Position numbers and translations under genes: made by a program. From positions 558,001-622,000 of the forward strand of contig NZ_CP009555.1 in the NCBI RefSeq assembly GCF_000959365.1: DNA of 64,000 nt. The letters are read 5' to 3'. The notes under the pieces are model-generated. The model did no database searches. It had not been told where the DNA came from and saw only the letters and a program-made list of their open reading frames with translations. The DNA comes from Burkholderia oklahomensis C6786. Lineage in GTDB: Bacteria; Pseudomonadota; Gammaproteobacteria; Burkholderiales; Burkholderiaceae. Position 1 is the first letter of the stretch. The number at the start of each line of letters is the position of its first letter. Shown one piece after another: positions 42,071 through 50,462 of this stretch.

Positions 42071-43411
42071 TTACGATTCGACGTCCTCGAGACTGAAGAT
42101 TTCGGTCTGGTCGTTGTACGAGAAGATCTCGCCGTACCGGCCCCAGTCGATCACCGCGTCGAGCGTCTCCTCGGCCGCGCCGTCCGACAGGAAGTCCTCG
42201 AGCTCCTGCTCGAAGCGCACGCGCGGCGCGCGATGGCCCGGACGCTCGTTGAGCACCTTCTTGATCCGCGCGGCGAGCGGCACGTGGCGCAGCAGATGCT
42301 CGGCGAACATCATCTTGCGCTCCTGCGTGCCGAACTCGGCGAACACGCGGCCCGGCGGCGTCAGGAACACGTCGCCCTCGCGCACGTCGGCGAAGCCGAG
42401 GTACTGCAGCACTTCGGCGATCGGGAACAGGTCGTCGACCTCGAGATGCAGCGTGCGCGCGATTTCCGGCATGTCCGCGCGGCCGTGGTACGGCGGCGCG
42501 GCAAGCGTTTCGATGAGACCCGCCATCAGGTTCGTCGACACCTGCGGCAGCCAGCTGCCGAGCTCGAGCCCCTTCTTCGTCGCCTCGCCGACCTGGCGCG
42601 CGGTCATCTTCGCGTAGATGTCGTCGACGAGCCGGCGGAACGCCGGGTCGAGGCGATTGCGCGGATGCTTGAACGGCACCTTGATCTCGGCGATCACGCG
42701 TCCGGGATTCGACGACAGCACGAGGATCCGGTCGCACATGAACACCGCTTCCTCGATGTTGTGCGTGACGATCAGCACCGACTTGATCGGCATCCGGCCC
42801 TGCGTCCACAGATCGAGCAGGTCGGTACGCAGCGTCTCGGCCGTCAGCACGTCGAGCGCGGAGAACGGCTCGTCCATCAGCAGCAGCGTCGGATCGACGA
42901 CGAGCGCGCGCGCGAAGCCGACGCGCTGGCGCATGCCGCCCGACAGCTCGCGCGGATACGCGTTCTCGAAGCCGTCGAGACCAATCAGGTCGATCGCGGC
43001 GAGCGCGCGCTCGCGCCGTTCGCGCGCGCCGACGCCGAGCGCCTCGAGGCCCGCTTCGACGTTCTGCAGCACGGTGAGCCACGGAAACAGCGCGAAGGTC
43101 TGGAACACCATCGCGACGCCTTCGGCCGGGCCGGAGAGCGGCTTGCCGAGGTAGGTGATCTCGCCGCCCGTCGGCTCGATGAGGCCGGCGATGATGCGCA
43201 AGAGCGTCGACTTGCCGGAGCCCGAGCGGCCGAGCAGGCCGACGATCTCGCCTTCGCGCAGCGACAGGTTCGCGCCGTCGAGCACGAGCAGCTCGCCCTG
43301 CGTCTTGTTGAAGCCGCGGCTCACGTTCTCGACGCGCAGGATTTCTTCGCCGCCCCGCGGCGGCGCGGGCGGCGTCTGGACGGGGGCGTTTACAGCATTC
43401 GGGTTTTGCAT
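42071..43411 (-). CDS. ABC transporter ATPase with C-terminal AAA-associated domain
   Basis: A 446-residue protein. The ABC domain (about 22-265) has GRSGSGKSTLLR (Walker A), LSGGMRQRVGFARAL (signature) and LLLMDEPFSALD (Walker B), close to the SsuB/TauB/NrtD group that imports sulfonates, nitrate or related anions. Residues about 290-440 form the AAA-associated C-terminal domain seen in a subset of these ATPases, probably regulatory. It lies 42 bp after the fused permease gene. No periplasmic binding protein is near, so the substrate cannot be assigned. Confidence 0.85.
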   Translation of the reverse strand: MQNPNAVNAPVQTPPAPPRGGEEILRVENVSRGFNKTQGELLVLDGANLSLREGEIVGLLGRSGSGKSTLLRIIAGLIEPTGGEITYLGKPLSGPAEGVAMVFQTFALFPWLTVLQNVEAGLEALGVGARERRERALAAIDLIGLDGFENAYPRELSGGMRQRVGFARALVVDPTLLLMDEPFSALDVLTAETLRTDLLDLWTQGRMPIKSVLIVTHNIEEAVFMCDRILVLSSNPGRVIAEIKVPFKHPRNRLDPAFRRLVDDIYAKMTARQVGEATKKGLELGSWLPQVSTNLMAGLIETLAAPPYHGRADMPEIARTLHLEVDDLFPIAEVLQYLGFADVREGDVFLTPPGRVFAEFGTQERKMMFAEHLLRHVPLAARIKKVLNERPGHRAPRVRFEQELEDFLSDGAAEETLDAVIDWGRYGEIFSYNDQTEIFSLEDVES

Positions 43412-43453
43412 CGCGTTTCGCTCTCGGTCGGTCTCAATCGGCTGACATCAGTC

Positions 43454-45208
43454 TCAATCGAGACGCAGCTTCGCTTCGGCGTACGCGTACAGCGGACGCC
43501 ACAACAGGCGGTTGAACAAGGTGACGAACAGGGACATCACGGCGATGCCCAGGATGATCTTCGGGTAGTCGCCCGCGGCCGTCGTCTGCGCGATGTACGC
43601 GCCGAGGCCGTGCGCCTGGATCTTGGTGTCGCCCCACTGGACGAACTCCGACACGATGCTCGCGTTCCACGCGCCGCCCGACGCGGTGATCGCGCCCGTC
43701 ACGTAGTACGGGAAGATGCCGGGCAGGATCGCCTGCCGCCACCATTGCCAGCCGCGGATGCGGAAATTGGTGGCCGCTTCGCGATAGTCGTTCGGATAGG
43801 CGGTCGCGCCCGCGATCACGTTGAACAGGATATACCACTGGGTGCCGAGCACGATGAGGGGCGACAGCCAGATGTCGGCGTTCAGGTGAAAGCGCGCGAT
43901 CACGATCACGAACACCGGGAACAGCAGGTTCGCGGGGAACGCCGCGAGGAACTGCGCGATCGGCTGCACCTTCTCGGCGATCGCGGGCCGCAGGCCGATC
44001 CACACGCCGATCGGCACCCAGACGAGCGACGCGAGCGCGATGAGCAGCATGACGCGCAGCAGCGTGATGAGCCCGAGCACGAACACGTGGCCAACCTCGG
44101 CGAGCGTCACGCCCGTCTTCACGTAGACGAACACGCGCGAGACGACATAAATCGTGCCGGCGATCACGAGAATCGCCCACGCGATGTCGGCGACGCGCGA
44201 CGCCTTCTTCTCGACGCGCGGCATCGTGAAGCGCACGGCGTCGAGCGACGGCACGCGCAGCGGAATGCGCGCCGCCTTCGCGAAGAACCAGCCGGCCGGC
44301 ACGAGCAGCTGATGAATGAGGCGCGTGCGGCGCACGAGATCGAGGAGCCACGATTCGGGCGCGTTGCCGGAGCTCGTCGTCTCCATCCGGAACTTGTCCG
44401 CCCACGCAACGAGCGGACGGAACAGCAGTTGATCGTACGCGAGGATCACGATCGTCATCGTGAGAATCACCCAGCCGACCGCCCTCAGGTTCTGATCGGT
44501 GATCGCCTGAGCGAGATAAGCGCCGATGCCGGGCAGCGTGATCGTGTGATTGCCGACCGTGATCGCCTCCGACGCGACGACGAAGAACCAGCCGCCCGAC
44601 ATCGACATCATCATGTTCCAGATGAGGCCCGGCATCGAGAACGGCACTTCGAGCTTCCAGAAGCGCTGCCACACGGTCAGGTGGAAGCCGCGCGACACCT
44701 CGTCGAGATCGCGCGGCACCGTGCGCAGCGACTGGTAGAAGCTGAACGTCATGTTCCACGCCTGGCTCGTGAAGATCGCGAAGATCGCGGCGAGCTCGGC
44801 GCCCAGCACGCGGCTCGGGAAGAGCGCGAGGAAGAACGTGACCGTAAACGAGATGTAGCCGAGGACGGGCACCGACTGCAGGATGTCGAGGATCGGCACG
44901 AGCACCATCCCCGCGCGGCGGCTCTTCGCCGCGAGCGTGCCGTAGACGAGCGTGAAGACGAGCGACGCGACCATCGCCGCGAGCATCCGCAGCGTCGTGC
45001 GCAGCGCGTACTCGGGCAGGTTGGCCGGGTCGAGCGATATCTTCTGCGTCCCGAGCGTCGCGATGGGCGCCATCGTTTCGTGAAAACCGATCGCCGCCAT
45101 CGCGATCACGCAGATGATGAGCGGGAACGCGACGAAGTCCCAGCGGTTCGGCAGGACACGCCACGCAGACGCGTTGGCGATCCGGTTCGGATCGAATCCG
45201 AGATCCAT
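43454..45208 (-). CDS. Fused double ABC permease (nitrate/sulfonate-type)
   Basis: A 584-residue protein with two binding-protein-dependent permease domains in tandem, so one chain replaces a permease dimer. Each domain has an EAA loop: RGFHLTVWQRFWKLEVPFSM in the first and EAATNFRIRGWQWWRQAILP in the second. The domains are joined by a charged loop at about 280-340. The ATG at 45208 with GGGGAGGG upstream is preferred over a longer frame. It is first in the operon with the ATPase. The import direction is inferred from family. Confidence 0.85.
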   Translation of the reverse strand: MDLGFDPNRIANASAWRVLPNRWDFVAFPLIICVIAMAAIGFHETMAPIATLGTQKISLDPANLPEYALRTTLRMLAAMVASLVFTLVYGTLAAKSRRAGMVLVPILDILQSVPVLGYISFTVTFFLALFPSRVLGAELAAIFAIFTSQAWNMTFSFYQSLRTVPRDLDEVSRGFHLTVWQRFWKLEVPFSMPGLIWNMMMSMSGGWFFVVASEAITVGNHTITLPGIGAYLAQAITDQNLRAVGWVILTMTIVILAYDQLLFRPLVAWADKFRMETTSSGNAPESWLLDLVRRTRLIHQLLVPAGWFFAKAARIPLRVPSLDAVRFTMPRVEKKASRVADIAWAILVIAGTIYVVSRVFVYVKTGVTLAEVGHVFVLGLITLLRVMLLIALASLVWVPIGVWIGLRPAIAEKVQPIAQFLAAFPANLLFPVFVIVIARFHLNADIWLSPLIVLGTQWYILFNVIAGATAYPNDYREAATNFRIRGWQWWRQAILPGIFPYYVTGAITASGGAWNASIVSEFVQWGDTKIQAHGLGAYIAQTTAAGDYPKIILGIAVMSLFVTLFNRLLWRPLYAYAEAKLRLD

Positions 45209-45706
45209 CAGGCGCCCTCCCCGGCAAGGCCGTGCGAATCGATAAATGAGGCCAGAAAGCGAATGTGACTCATGGCAAGGCGCGCTTACGCAGTAATTCG
45301 TTTTGACTACAGGTGCCGCGAAAGCTGCCGCGCATCTCGGGCGCCGGCGTTTCGCTCGCGCAGCGGGGATCTCCCGGCCTCGCGACGGCACGACACTACT
45401 ACATCCTGCATTTCAGGCACAACCTTCCGGATGACGAACGGTGGAAATCCGGCCCGGCCGCGAGCGCATCGGGCCCGAAGCGGGCGGGCGGCGGGCGAAT
45501 CTGCAGGAAGTGGCGGCGCGCCGGCTGGCCGCTGCTGCGCCGCAACGCCGAATTATGCCGCGATCCGGCCCTGCCGTGAACCCGCCTTCGCGCAAGCGCG
45601 CGACGCGCGCGCCGGCCGGGCGAGGCGTTCATCGACGAACGGACACGCCGAAGCGGGTATGATCGGTACTTGCCCGAGAGGGCCGATGGTCAATCAGGAG
45701 GAGTGA
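45209..45706. other. Divergent promoter region, ABC importer and 88-residue protein gene
   Basis: About 500 bp with no supported gene. Sequence near 45280-45320 is relatively AT-rich and may hold the importer promoter. CAGGAGGAG just before 45707 is the ribosome site of the next gene. Confidence 0.4.
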
Positions 45707-45973
45707 ATGGCAGGAAATCTGGTTATCGTGTGCCGGGACCAGGACGCCGAAGCGTTCGATCAACTGATGCAAGAGTACGGCTCGTTCCAGACGCGGCTGT
45801 CGTCGACGGCCTGGTATCTGAACATGAACATCGTGCCGGAGACGCTCCAGGAGGACATCCTCGACCGTGTCGGCAAATACACGACGCTCTACATCTTCGA
45901 GGCGACGAGCGTCACCTACAACACGATCGACAGCAACGCCGCCGAGACGCTCAGCACGCTCTTCGGCGAGTGA
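45707..45973 (+). CDS. Small conserved protein, possible ferredoxin-like (Cas2/SinR-like) fold
   Basis: An 88-residue acidic protein with an excellent ribosome site (AGGAGG). The pattern strand (NLVIVCR), helix (DAEAFDQLMQEYG), strand (STAWYLNM), helix (ETLQEDILDRVG), strand (TTLYIFEAT) fits a beta-alpha-beta-beta-alpha-beta fold. That is reminiscent of the small Cas2-like SinR/VapD group, though no nuclease residue pattern is clear and no CRISPR is near. It stands alone, converging with the sensor kinase gene. Function is unknown. Confidence 0.72.
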   Translation: MAGNLVIVCRDQDAEAFDQLMQEYGSFQTRLSSTAWYLNMNIVPETLQEDILDRVGKYTTLYIFEATSVTYNTIDSNAAETLSTLFGE

Positions 45974-46049
45974 CCCGCCGCCCGCGGCCGTCCGGCGGGG
46001 TCGCGCCGGGCGCCCGAGGATCCCGCGCCGCCCGGGCGGCGGCGGCGCG

Positions 46050-47363
46050 TCAGGACGCCGCCACCTGCGGTTCCGCCTTCGGCACGACGTCGAACGGAAA
46101 CGACATCGCAACCCGCAGCCCCCCTTCCTCCCGGTTGCCGATCTCACATGAACCGCCCGTGCGCTGCACGAGCCGCTCGACGATCGCGAGCCCGAGACCG
46201 CTGTGCCCGTTGCCGCCGCGCGCCGGATCGAGCCGCACGAACGGGCGCGTCGCATCCGCCAGGTCGCGCGGCGCGATGCCCTTGCCGTGGTCGCTGACGG
46301 TCAGCGTGTAGCCCGTCGCGGTGCGCGCGGTCGCGATCACGACGGGCGGCGCGCCGTATGCGTGCGCGTTGTCGAGCAGGTTCGACAGCACCCGGTCGAG
46401 CGTCGCCGTCGACAGGCGAAAGCCCGGCCCCGCCGCGAGATCGGTCTGCACGGTGGGCGCGTTCGGCGACACCGCGCGATAGGTGCGCGCGATCCGCTCG
46501 CACGCCTGATCGACAGGCACGGCCTCGCTGCGATCGGCGTCGCCGTGCGCGAATACGAGGAACTGGTCGACGATGTGCGTCATCGAGTCGACGTCGCGCA
46601 CCACGCCATCGCGCAGCCGCGCGTCCTCCATCATCTCGGCGCGCAGCCGCATCCGCGCGAGCGGCGTGCGCAGGTCGTGCGCGACGCCCGCGAGCATCAC
46701 CGCACGGTCGTTCTCCGCGCGCGACACCTGCTGAACCATCTGATTGAAGCCGTGCGTGAGCTGGCGCAGCTCGCGCGGCCCGCGCTCGGGCAGCGGCGGC
46801 ACCGCCATCCCGCGGCCGAAGCGCGCGACCGCGCGCGCGAGCGAGCTGAGCGGCTGCTGCAGCTGCCACGCGGCGAAGAGCGCCGCCATCACCGCGGCGG
46901 AAAAGATCATCACGAGCCAGAGCACCATCCGGTCGAGCGGGCGCGGCGGTCGCAGCGGCTGCACCGGCACGACGATCCAGTCGCGGTCGGTCGGCTGCTT
47001 CACCCACAGCACGGGCGGATGGCCCGGCCGGCCGATGCGCACCAGCGTGCCGGGCGGCAGGCGGTCGCGCAGGTCGTCGGCGAAGCGCTTCAACGCGGGC
47101 GGTAGATTCTGATTCGCCTCCGGCACGTCGCTGCTGCCCGGCGCGACGAGCCGCACGCGCGACGGCAGCGGCTGGTCGGGCGAACGCTCGACGTGCTGGC
47201 GCACCGCGTCGACGAGGAACGCGGCCTCCTCGACCGCATAGCGCGTCTGGAACTGATTGCGCTCGAGCCGGATCGCGAAATACCACGCGAAGTGCGACAG
47301 CAGCAGCACGCAGACGACGAGGAGCGCGAGCCGCCCGAACAGCGAATCAATGGGTTTGCGCAT
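46050..47363 (-). CDS. EnvZ/CpxA-type sensor histidine kinase
   Basis: A 437-residue inner-membrane kinase. Membrane segment 1 is at about 11-31, a periplasmic domain at about 32-140, membrane segment 2 at about 146-166 and a HAMP domain at about 167-220. DHp follows with AGVAHDLRTPLARM (phosphorylated His229), and a HATPase domain with NLLDNAHAYG, DHGKGIAP and GHSGLGLAI. It overlaps the response-regulator gene by 17 bp and is co-transcribed with it. CpxR-like boxes in the shared divergent promoter suggest an envelope-stress role; the stimulus is inferred. Confidence 0.92.
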   Translation of the reverse strand: MRKPIDSLFGRLALLVVCVLLLSHFAWYFAIRLERNQFQTRYAVEEAAFLVDAVRQHVERSPDQPLPSRVRLVAPGSSDVPEANQNLPPALKRFADDLRDRLPPGTLVRIGRPGHPPVLWVKQPTDRDWIVVPVQPLRPPRPLDRMVLWLVMIFSAAVMAALFAAWQLQQPLSSLARAVARFGRGMAVPPLPERGPRELRQLTHGFNQMVQQVSRAENDRAVMLAGVAHDLRTPLARMRLRAEMMEDARLRDGVVRDVDSMTHIVDQFLVFAHGDADRSEAVPVDQACERIARTYRAVSPNAPTVQTDLAAGPGFRLSTATLDRVLSNLLDNAHAYGAPPVVIATARTATGYTLTVSDHGKGIAPRDLADATRPFVRLDPARGGNGHSGLGLAIVERLVQRTGGSCEIGNREEGGLRVAMSFPFDVVPKAEPQVAAS

Positions 47364-48072
47364 GAGCCTCGCCGTTCGGCACGAACACGTAGCCGCGTCC
47401 GCGCACCGTCTGGATGAAGCGCGGCGTCGACGGATCGGTTTCGAGGATCCGGCGCAGTCGCCAGACCTGCACGTCGATCCCGCGGTCGGTGCCGTCGTAC
47501 TCGGGGCCGTGCAGCAGTTCGAGCAGGCGCTCGCGGGTCAGCGTGCGCAGCGCATGGTTGACGAAGATCTTCAGGAGCGCGAATTCGCTGCTCGACAGTG
47601 TTGCCGGCTTGCCGTCGACCGACAGCGTGCGCGCCTGGAAATCGAGCACGAAACGGCCGAACGCGTACGGCTCGCGCTGCTCGGGCGCGGCCGCCGACGG
47701 CGTCGCGCGGCGGCGGCGCAGCACCGCCTGCGCGCGCGCGAGCAGCTCGCGCGGGTTGAACGGCTTGCCGAGGTAATCGTCCGCGCCGAGCTCGAGGCCG
47801 ACGATGCGGTCGACGTCGTCCGCACGCGCCGTCAGCATGATCACCGGAATGTCGTCGCCCGCCGCGCGGAGCTGACGCAGCGCGGTCAGGCCGTCGACGC
47901 CCGGCATCATCAGGTCGAGCACGATGAGATCGGGGCGCTCGCGTTCGAGGCGCTTTTCGAGCGAAGCGGCGTCGTGCAGCACGGACACCTCGATGCCTTG
48001 CCGCACGAGGTAGTCGCGCAGCAGGTCGCGCAGTTCTTGGTCGTCGTCGACGATGAGGATCTGAGTAGTCAT
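47347..48072 (-). CDS. OmpR-family response regulator
   Basis: A 241-residue regulator. The receiver domain has acidic Asp10/11, the phosphorylation site Asp53 (LIVLDLMMPGVDG), conserved Thr (MLTAR) and Lys (LGKPFNPRELLAR). The winged-helix DNA-binding domain is at about 145-238 (LSSSEFALLKIFVNH, RGIDVQVWRLRRILE, VRGRGYVFV). It is the first gene of the operon with the kinase. The divergent Spy/CpxP-like gene and two 15-bp CpxR-like boxes between them make both genes likely targets. Confidence 0.93.
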   Translation of the reverse strand: MTTQILIVDDDQELRDLLRDYLVRQGIEVSVLHDAASLEKRLERERPDLIVLDLMMPGVDGLTALRQLRAAGDDIPVIMLTARADDVDRIVGLELGADDYLGKPFNPRELLARAQAVLRRRRATPSAAAPEQREPYAFGRFVLDFQARTLSVDGKPATLSSSEFALLKIFVNHALRTLTRERLLELLHGPEYDGTDRGIDVQVWRLRRILETDPSTPRFIQTVRGRGYVFVPNGEAHAQTH

Positions 48073-48128
48073 GGCGTGAAGTTTACCGTGCGGGTTGGCG
48101 GGGCTGAACGAAACAAATGCCGGAAAGG

Positions 48129-48172
48129 GTTACTGCGGATTACCGCGCAAGGAAAATGTAATGCGCGGTAAA
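48129..48172. promoter_or_regulatory. Two CpxR-like boxes in inverted orientation
   Basis: GTAATGCGCGGTAAA (48158-48172, plus strand) and GTAATCCGCAGTAAC (48143-48129, minus strand) both have the GTAA-type direct repeat with 5-nt spacing described for E. coli CpxR (GTAAA-N5-GTAAA), each one or two bases off. They lie 56-100 bp from the regulator start and about 143-186 bp from the Spy-like start, one pointing to each gene. Confidence 0.65.
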
Positions 48173-48314
48173 CGCGACCGCGGCGCGCGTAACACGGCGG
48201 CGGCGCCGCTTGGCTACGCTGCGCCTTACCGGATATGCCGGCAGACGGCGGGGCGCGAACGCCCGGGCGCCGAGCCGGCCGCAGCACCGGACTTTTCAAT
48301 ACAGGAGTTGCTCA

Positions 48315-48860
48315 ATGTATAAGAAGACTTCCCGCCTGGCCATCGCCGCCGCCGTGCTCGCCCTTTCGTTCAGCGCCGTCTCGCACGCCGCGCCGCCCGA
48401 CATGCCGCCGCCGGGCGGCCACGGCGAACCTCACCACATGGACGGCGGCCCGTTCATGATGATGCAGCGCGTGCACGACAAGCTGAACCTGAGCGCCGCG
48501 CAGGAGCAGCAGTGGCAGGCCGCCGTCAACACGATGAAGCAGAACCGCGAGGCGATGCGCAAGAGCCACGAGGCGCTGCGCCAGCAGTTCCAGGCGCAGC
48601 GGAACCAGCCGATCCTCGACCTGAACGCGATGCACGCGGCGCGCCAGCAGGCCGAGCAGCAGAACGCCCAGTTGCGCGAGCAGACGGCGTCCGCGTGGCT
48701 CGCGTTCTACAACGGCCTGAACGACCAGCAGAAGGCGACGGTCAGCACGGCGCTCAAGCAGCAGTTCGCGAAGATGGAGGAACGTCACGCGAAGATGAAG
48801 GAGCGCTGGGAGCAGCGCCGCGCGGCGAAGGGCGCGTCGGCGCCCGCGCCGCAGCAGTGA
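48315..48860 (+). CDS. Spy/CpxP-like periplasmic chaperone-type protein
   Basis: A 181-residue protein. The signal peptide ends at about residue 25 (AVSHAAPP). The mature protein is nearly all helix and very rich in Gln, Met, Lys and Arg: LNLSAAQEQQWQAAVNTMK, then LNDQQKATVSTALKQQFAKM, giving the two LTxxQ-like repeats of the Spy/CpxP family. His/Met-rich start (HGEPHHMDGGPFMMM) may bind metal. CAGGAG precedes the ATG. Its divergence from an OmpR/EnvZ pair with CpxR-like boxes mirrors cpxP-cpxRA. Confidence 0.82.
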   Translation: MYKKTSRLAIAAAVLALSFSAVSHAAPPDMPPPGGHGEPHHMDGGPFMMMQRVHDKLNLSAAQEQQWQAAVNTMKQNREAMRKSHEALRQQFQAQRNQPILDLNAMHAARQQAEQQNAQLREQTASAWLAFYNGLNDQQKATVSTALKQQFAKMEERHAKMKERWEQRRAAKGASAPAPQQ

Positions 48861-49020
48861 CGCCGGGCGGCGCGGCCTGGCCCGGCGGGTTCGGGCGGGT
48901 CGTGCCGGCCATCGATCGCGTTGCGGCTGCATGATGCGGCCTTGGGCGACCGGCCGGATGGCTTTCGGCGGGTATGGGTGCGCTCGGCCGCCGAGCGCCG
49001 GGCGATCGCGCGGGATCGAT

Positions 49021-49090
49021 CCGCTTGATCGGTTCCGCTTGATCGGTTCCGCTTGATCGGTTCCGCTTGATCGGTTCCGCTTGATCGGCT
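49021..49090. repeat. 14-bp tandem repeat, five copies
   Basis: The unit CCGCTTGATCGGTT is repeated five times from 49021; the fifth ends GGCT. Four copies are identical, a sign of recent slippage. It is a candidate variable-number locus between convergent genes. Confidence 0.9.
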
Positions 49091-49211
49091 TTGCATGACG
49101 ATCCCCTGCCCGGCCGGCTTCATCGGAGCGACGACGCGCCCCGACCGAGCGCATCTCGTCGGCCGCATCTCGTCCGCGGCTATCGGCCGGGTGGCCGGCC
49201 GCCGTTGAAGC

Positions 49212-49252
49212 AAACACCGCGAACGGACTCACACCCGCTCGCGGTGTTTTCG
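49212..49252. terminator. Hairpin terminator between convergent genes
   Basis: AAACACCGCGA (49212-49222) pairs perfectly with TCGCGGTGTTT (49239-49249), followed by T on the plus strand. The 11-bp stem and 16-nt loop can serve the Spy-like transcript and probably the pirin transcript. Confidence 0.75.
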
Positions 49253-49357
49253 CATCGGCACGCGGCTTGCCTCGTCCTCTCGTTGCCCGGTCTCTCCGTG
49301 CCGGGATCGAGCGCGCGGCCGACATCCCAGCCGACATCCCGCCCACCGCCGATCGCG

Positions 49358-50056
49358 TCACGCGAGATCGAACAACAGCACCTCCGCGCGCTCGCCGCGC
49401 TCGAACGCAACGGTCTCGACGTCGGCGATGCGTGCGCCGTCGCCTGCCGCCAGCGCCTCGCCGTTCACCGTCACGCTGCCGCGCGCGACGTGCACGTACA
49501 CGCGCCGCCCGGCCGGCACCGCGAACTCGGCACGCTCGCCGCCGTCGACGAGGCCCGCGTAGATCGACGCGTCCGCCCGCATCGACACCGACCCGTCGCG
49601 CCCGTCCGGCGACGCGACGAGCCGCAGCCGGCCGCGCTTGTCTGCGTCGGTGAAGCGCACCTCCTGATAGCCGGGCTTGCCGCCCGGCTCGGTCGGCAGC
49701 AGCCAGATCTGCAGCAGATGCAGCGGCGCGTCCCGCGACGCGTTGTATTCGCTGTGCACGATCCCCGTGCCCGCGCTCATCCGCTGCACGTCGCCCGCGC
49801 GGACGATCGAGCCGTTGCCCATGCTGTCGCGGTGCGCGAGCGCGCCGTCGAGCACGTACGTGATGATCTCCATGTCGCGGTGCGGATGCATGCCGAAGCC
49901 CCGCGTCGGCGCGATGCGGTCGTCGTTCAGCACGCGCAGCGCGCCGAAGTGCATGTGATCGGGATCGCGATAGTCGGCGAACGAAAAGCTGTGACGCGTA
50001 TCGAGCCAGCCATGATTGGCATGACCGCGGTCGCCTGCGCGGCGGATCTGGAACAT
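49358..50056 (-). CDS. Pirin family protein (YhhW-like)
   Basis: A 232-residue bicupin. The N-terminal cupin has the metal ligands: HFGALRVLNDDRIAPTRGFG, MHPHRDMEIITYVLDG (His-x-His and Glu) and GTGIVHSEYNAS (third His). A shorter C-terminal cupin (RVYVHVARGSVTVNGEALAAGDG) lacks obvious ligands. Some pirins oxidise quercetin; others affect transcription. GGGAGG stands before the ATG. It is monocistronic. Confidence 0.9.
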   Translation of the reverse strand: MFQIRRAGDRGHANHGWLDTRHSFSFADYRDPDHMHFGALRVLNDDRIAPTRGFGMHPHRDMEIITYVLDGALAHRDSMGNGSIVRAGDVQRMSAGTGIVHSEYNASRDAPLHLLQIWLLPTEPGGKPGYQEVRFTDADKRGRLRLVASPDGRDGSVSMRADASIYAGLVDGGERAEFAVPAGRRVYVHVARGSVTVNGEALAAGDGARIADVETVAFERGERAEVLLFDLA

Positions 50057-50462
50057 GGCGCCTCCCACTGAAAAATCGACTTCCTCGAATGTAGGGGCGG
50101 CGCGCATCCGCAACAATCCTGCGCGCGCGCACCGGATCGTTGCGCCGATCCGTGCAATCGTCCGAGCAAGCAACGCGCCGCGCATATGAATGCAGCGACG
50201 CCAACGAGCCGGCGCGATGCGTCGCGCGGCCTCGTGCGCCGGGCGGCCGAGCGGCCGCCGAGACGCGCTCGCCGTTTCTTCGAAGCCGCGGCCGGCGTTC
50301 GGGTAAAATACCGCGCTTTTGGCCGCCGTCGACGGCGCTTCGCCCCAAAGCGGGCCGCGCCGGCATCGACGAACGCGAATTTTGGCCGCCTAGAATACGC
50401 CCGGCGCGCGCATGCCCGGGTGCATCCGGCCGCGCGGCGGGGAAGTCAGGATAAGGAACGAC
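50057..50462. other. Upstream region of the amino acid importer
   Basis: About 405 bp. TTTTGGCCGCC occurs at 50317-50327 and 50380-50390, the second followed by TAGAAT, a fair -10 for the binding-protein gene. The copies are 63 bp apart and could be regulator contacts. No gene is supported. Confidence 0.4.

Larger units (their letters stand above)
48861..49357. other. Intergenic region between Spy-like and pirin genes
   Basis: About 500 bp between convergent genes. It contains the 14-bp tandem repeat (49021-49090) and a strong hairpin (49212-49252), both listed separately. No gene is supported. Confidence 0.5.

Noticed and set aside
41774..45268. 1164-codon plus-strand frame over the ABC importer genes
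   Set aside because: Shadow of the minus-strand ATPase and permease genes; His/Arg/Glu-rich with no domain.
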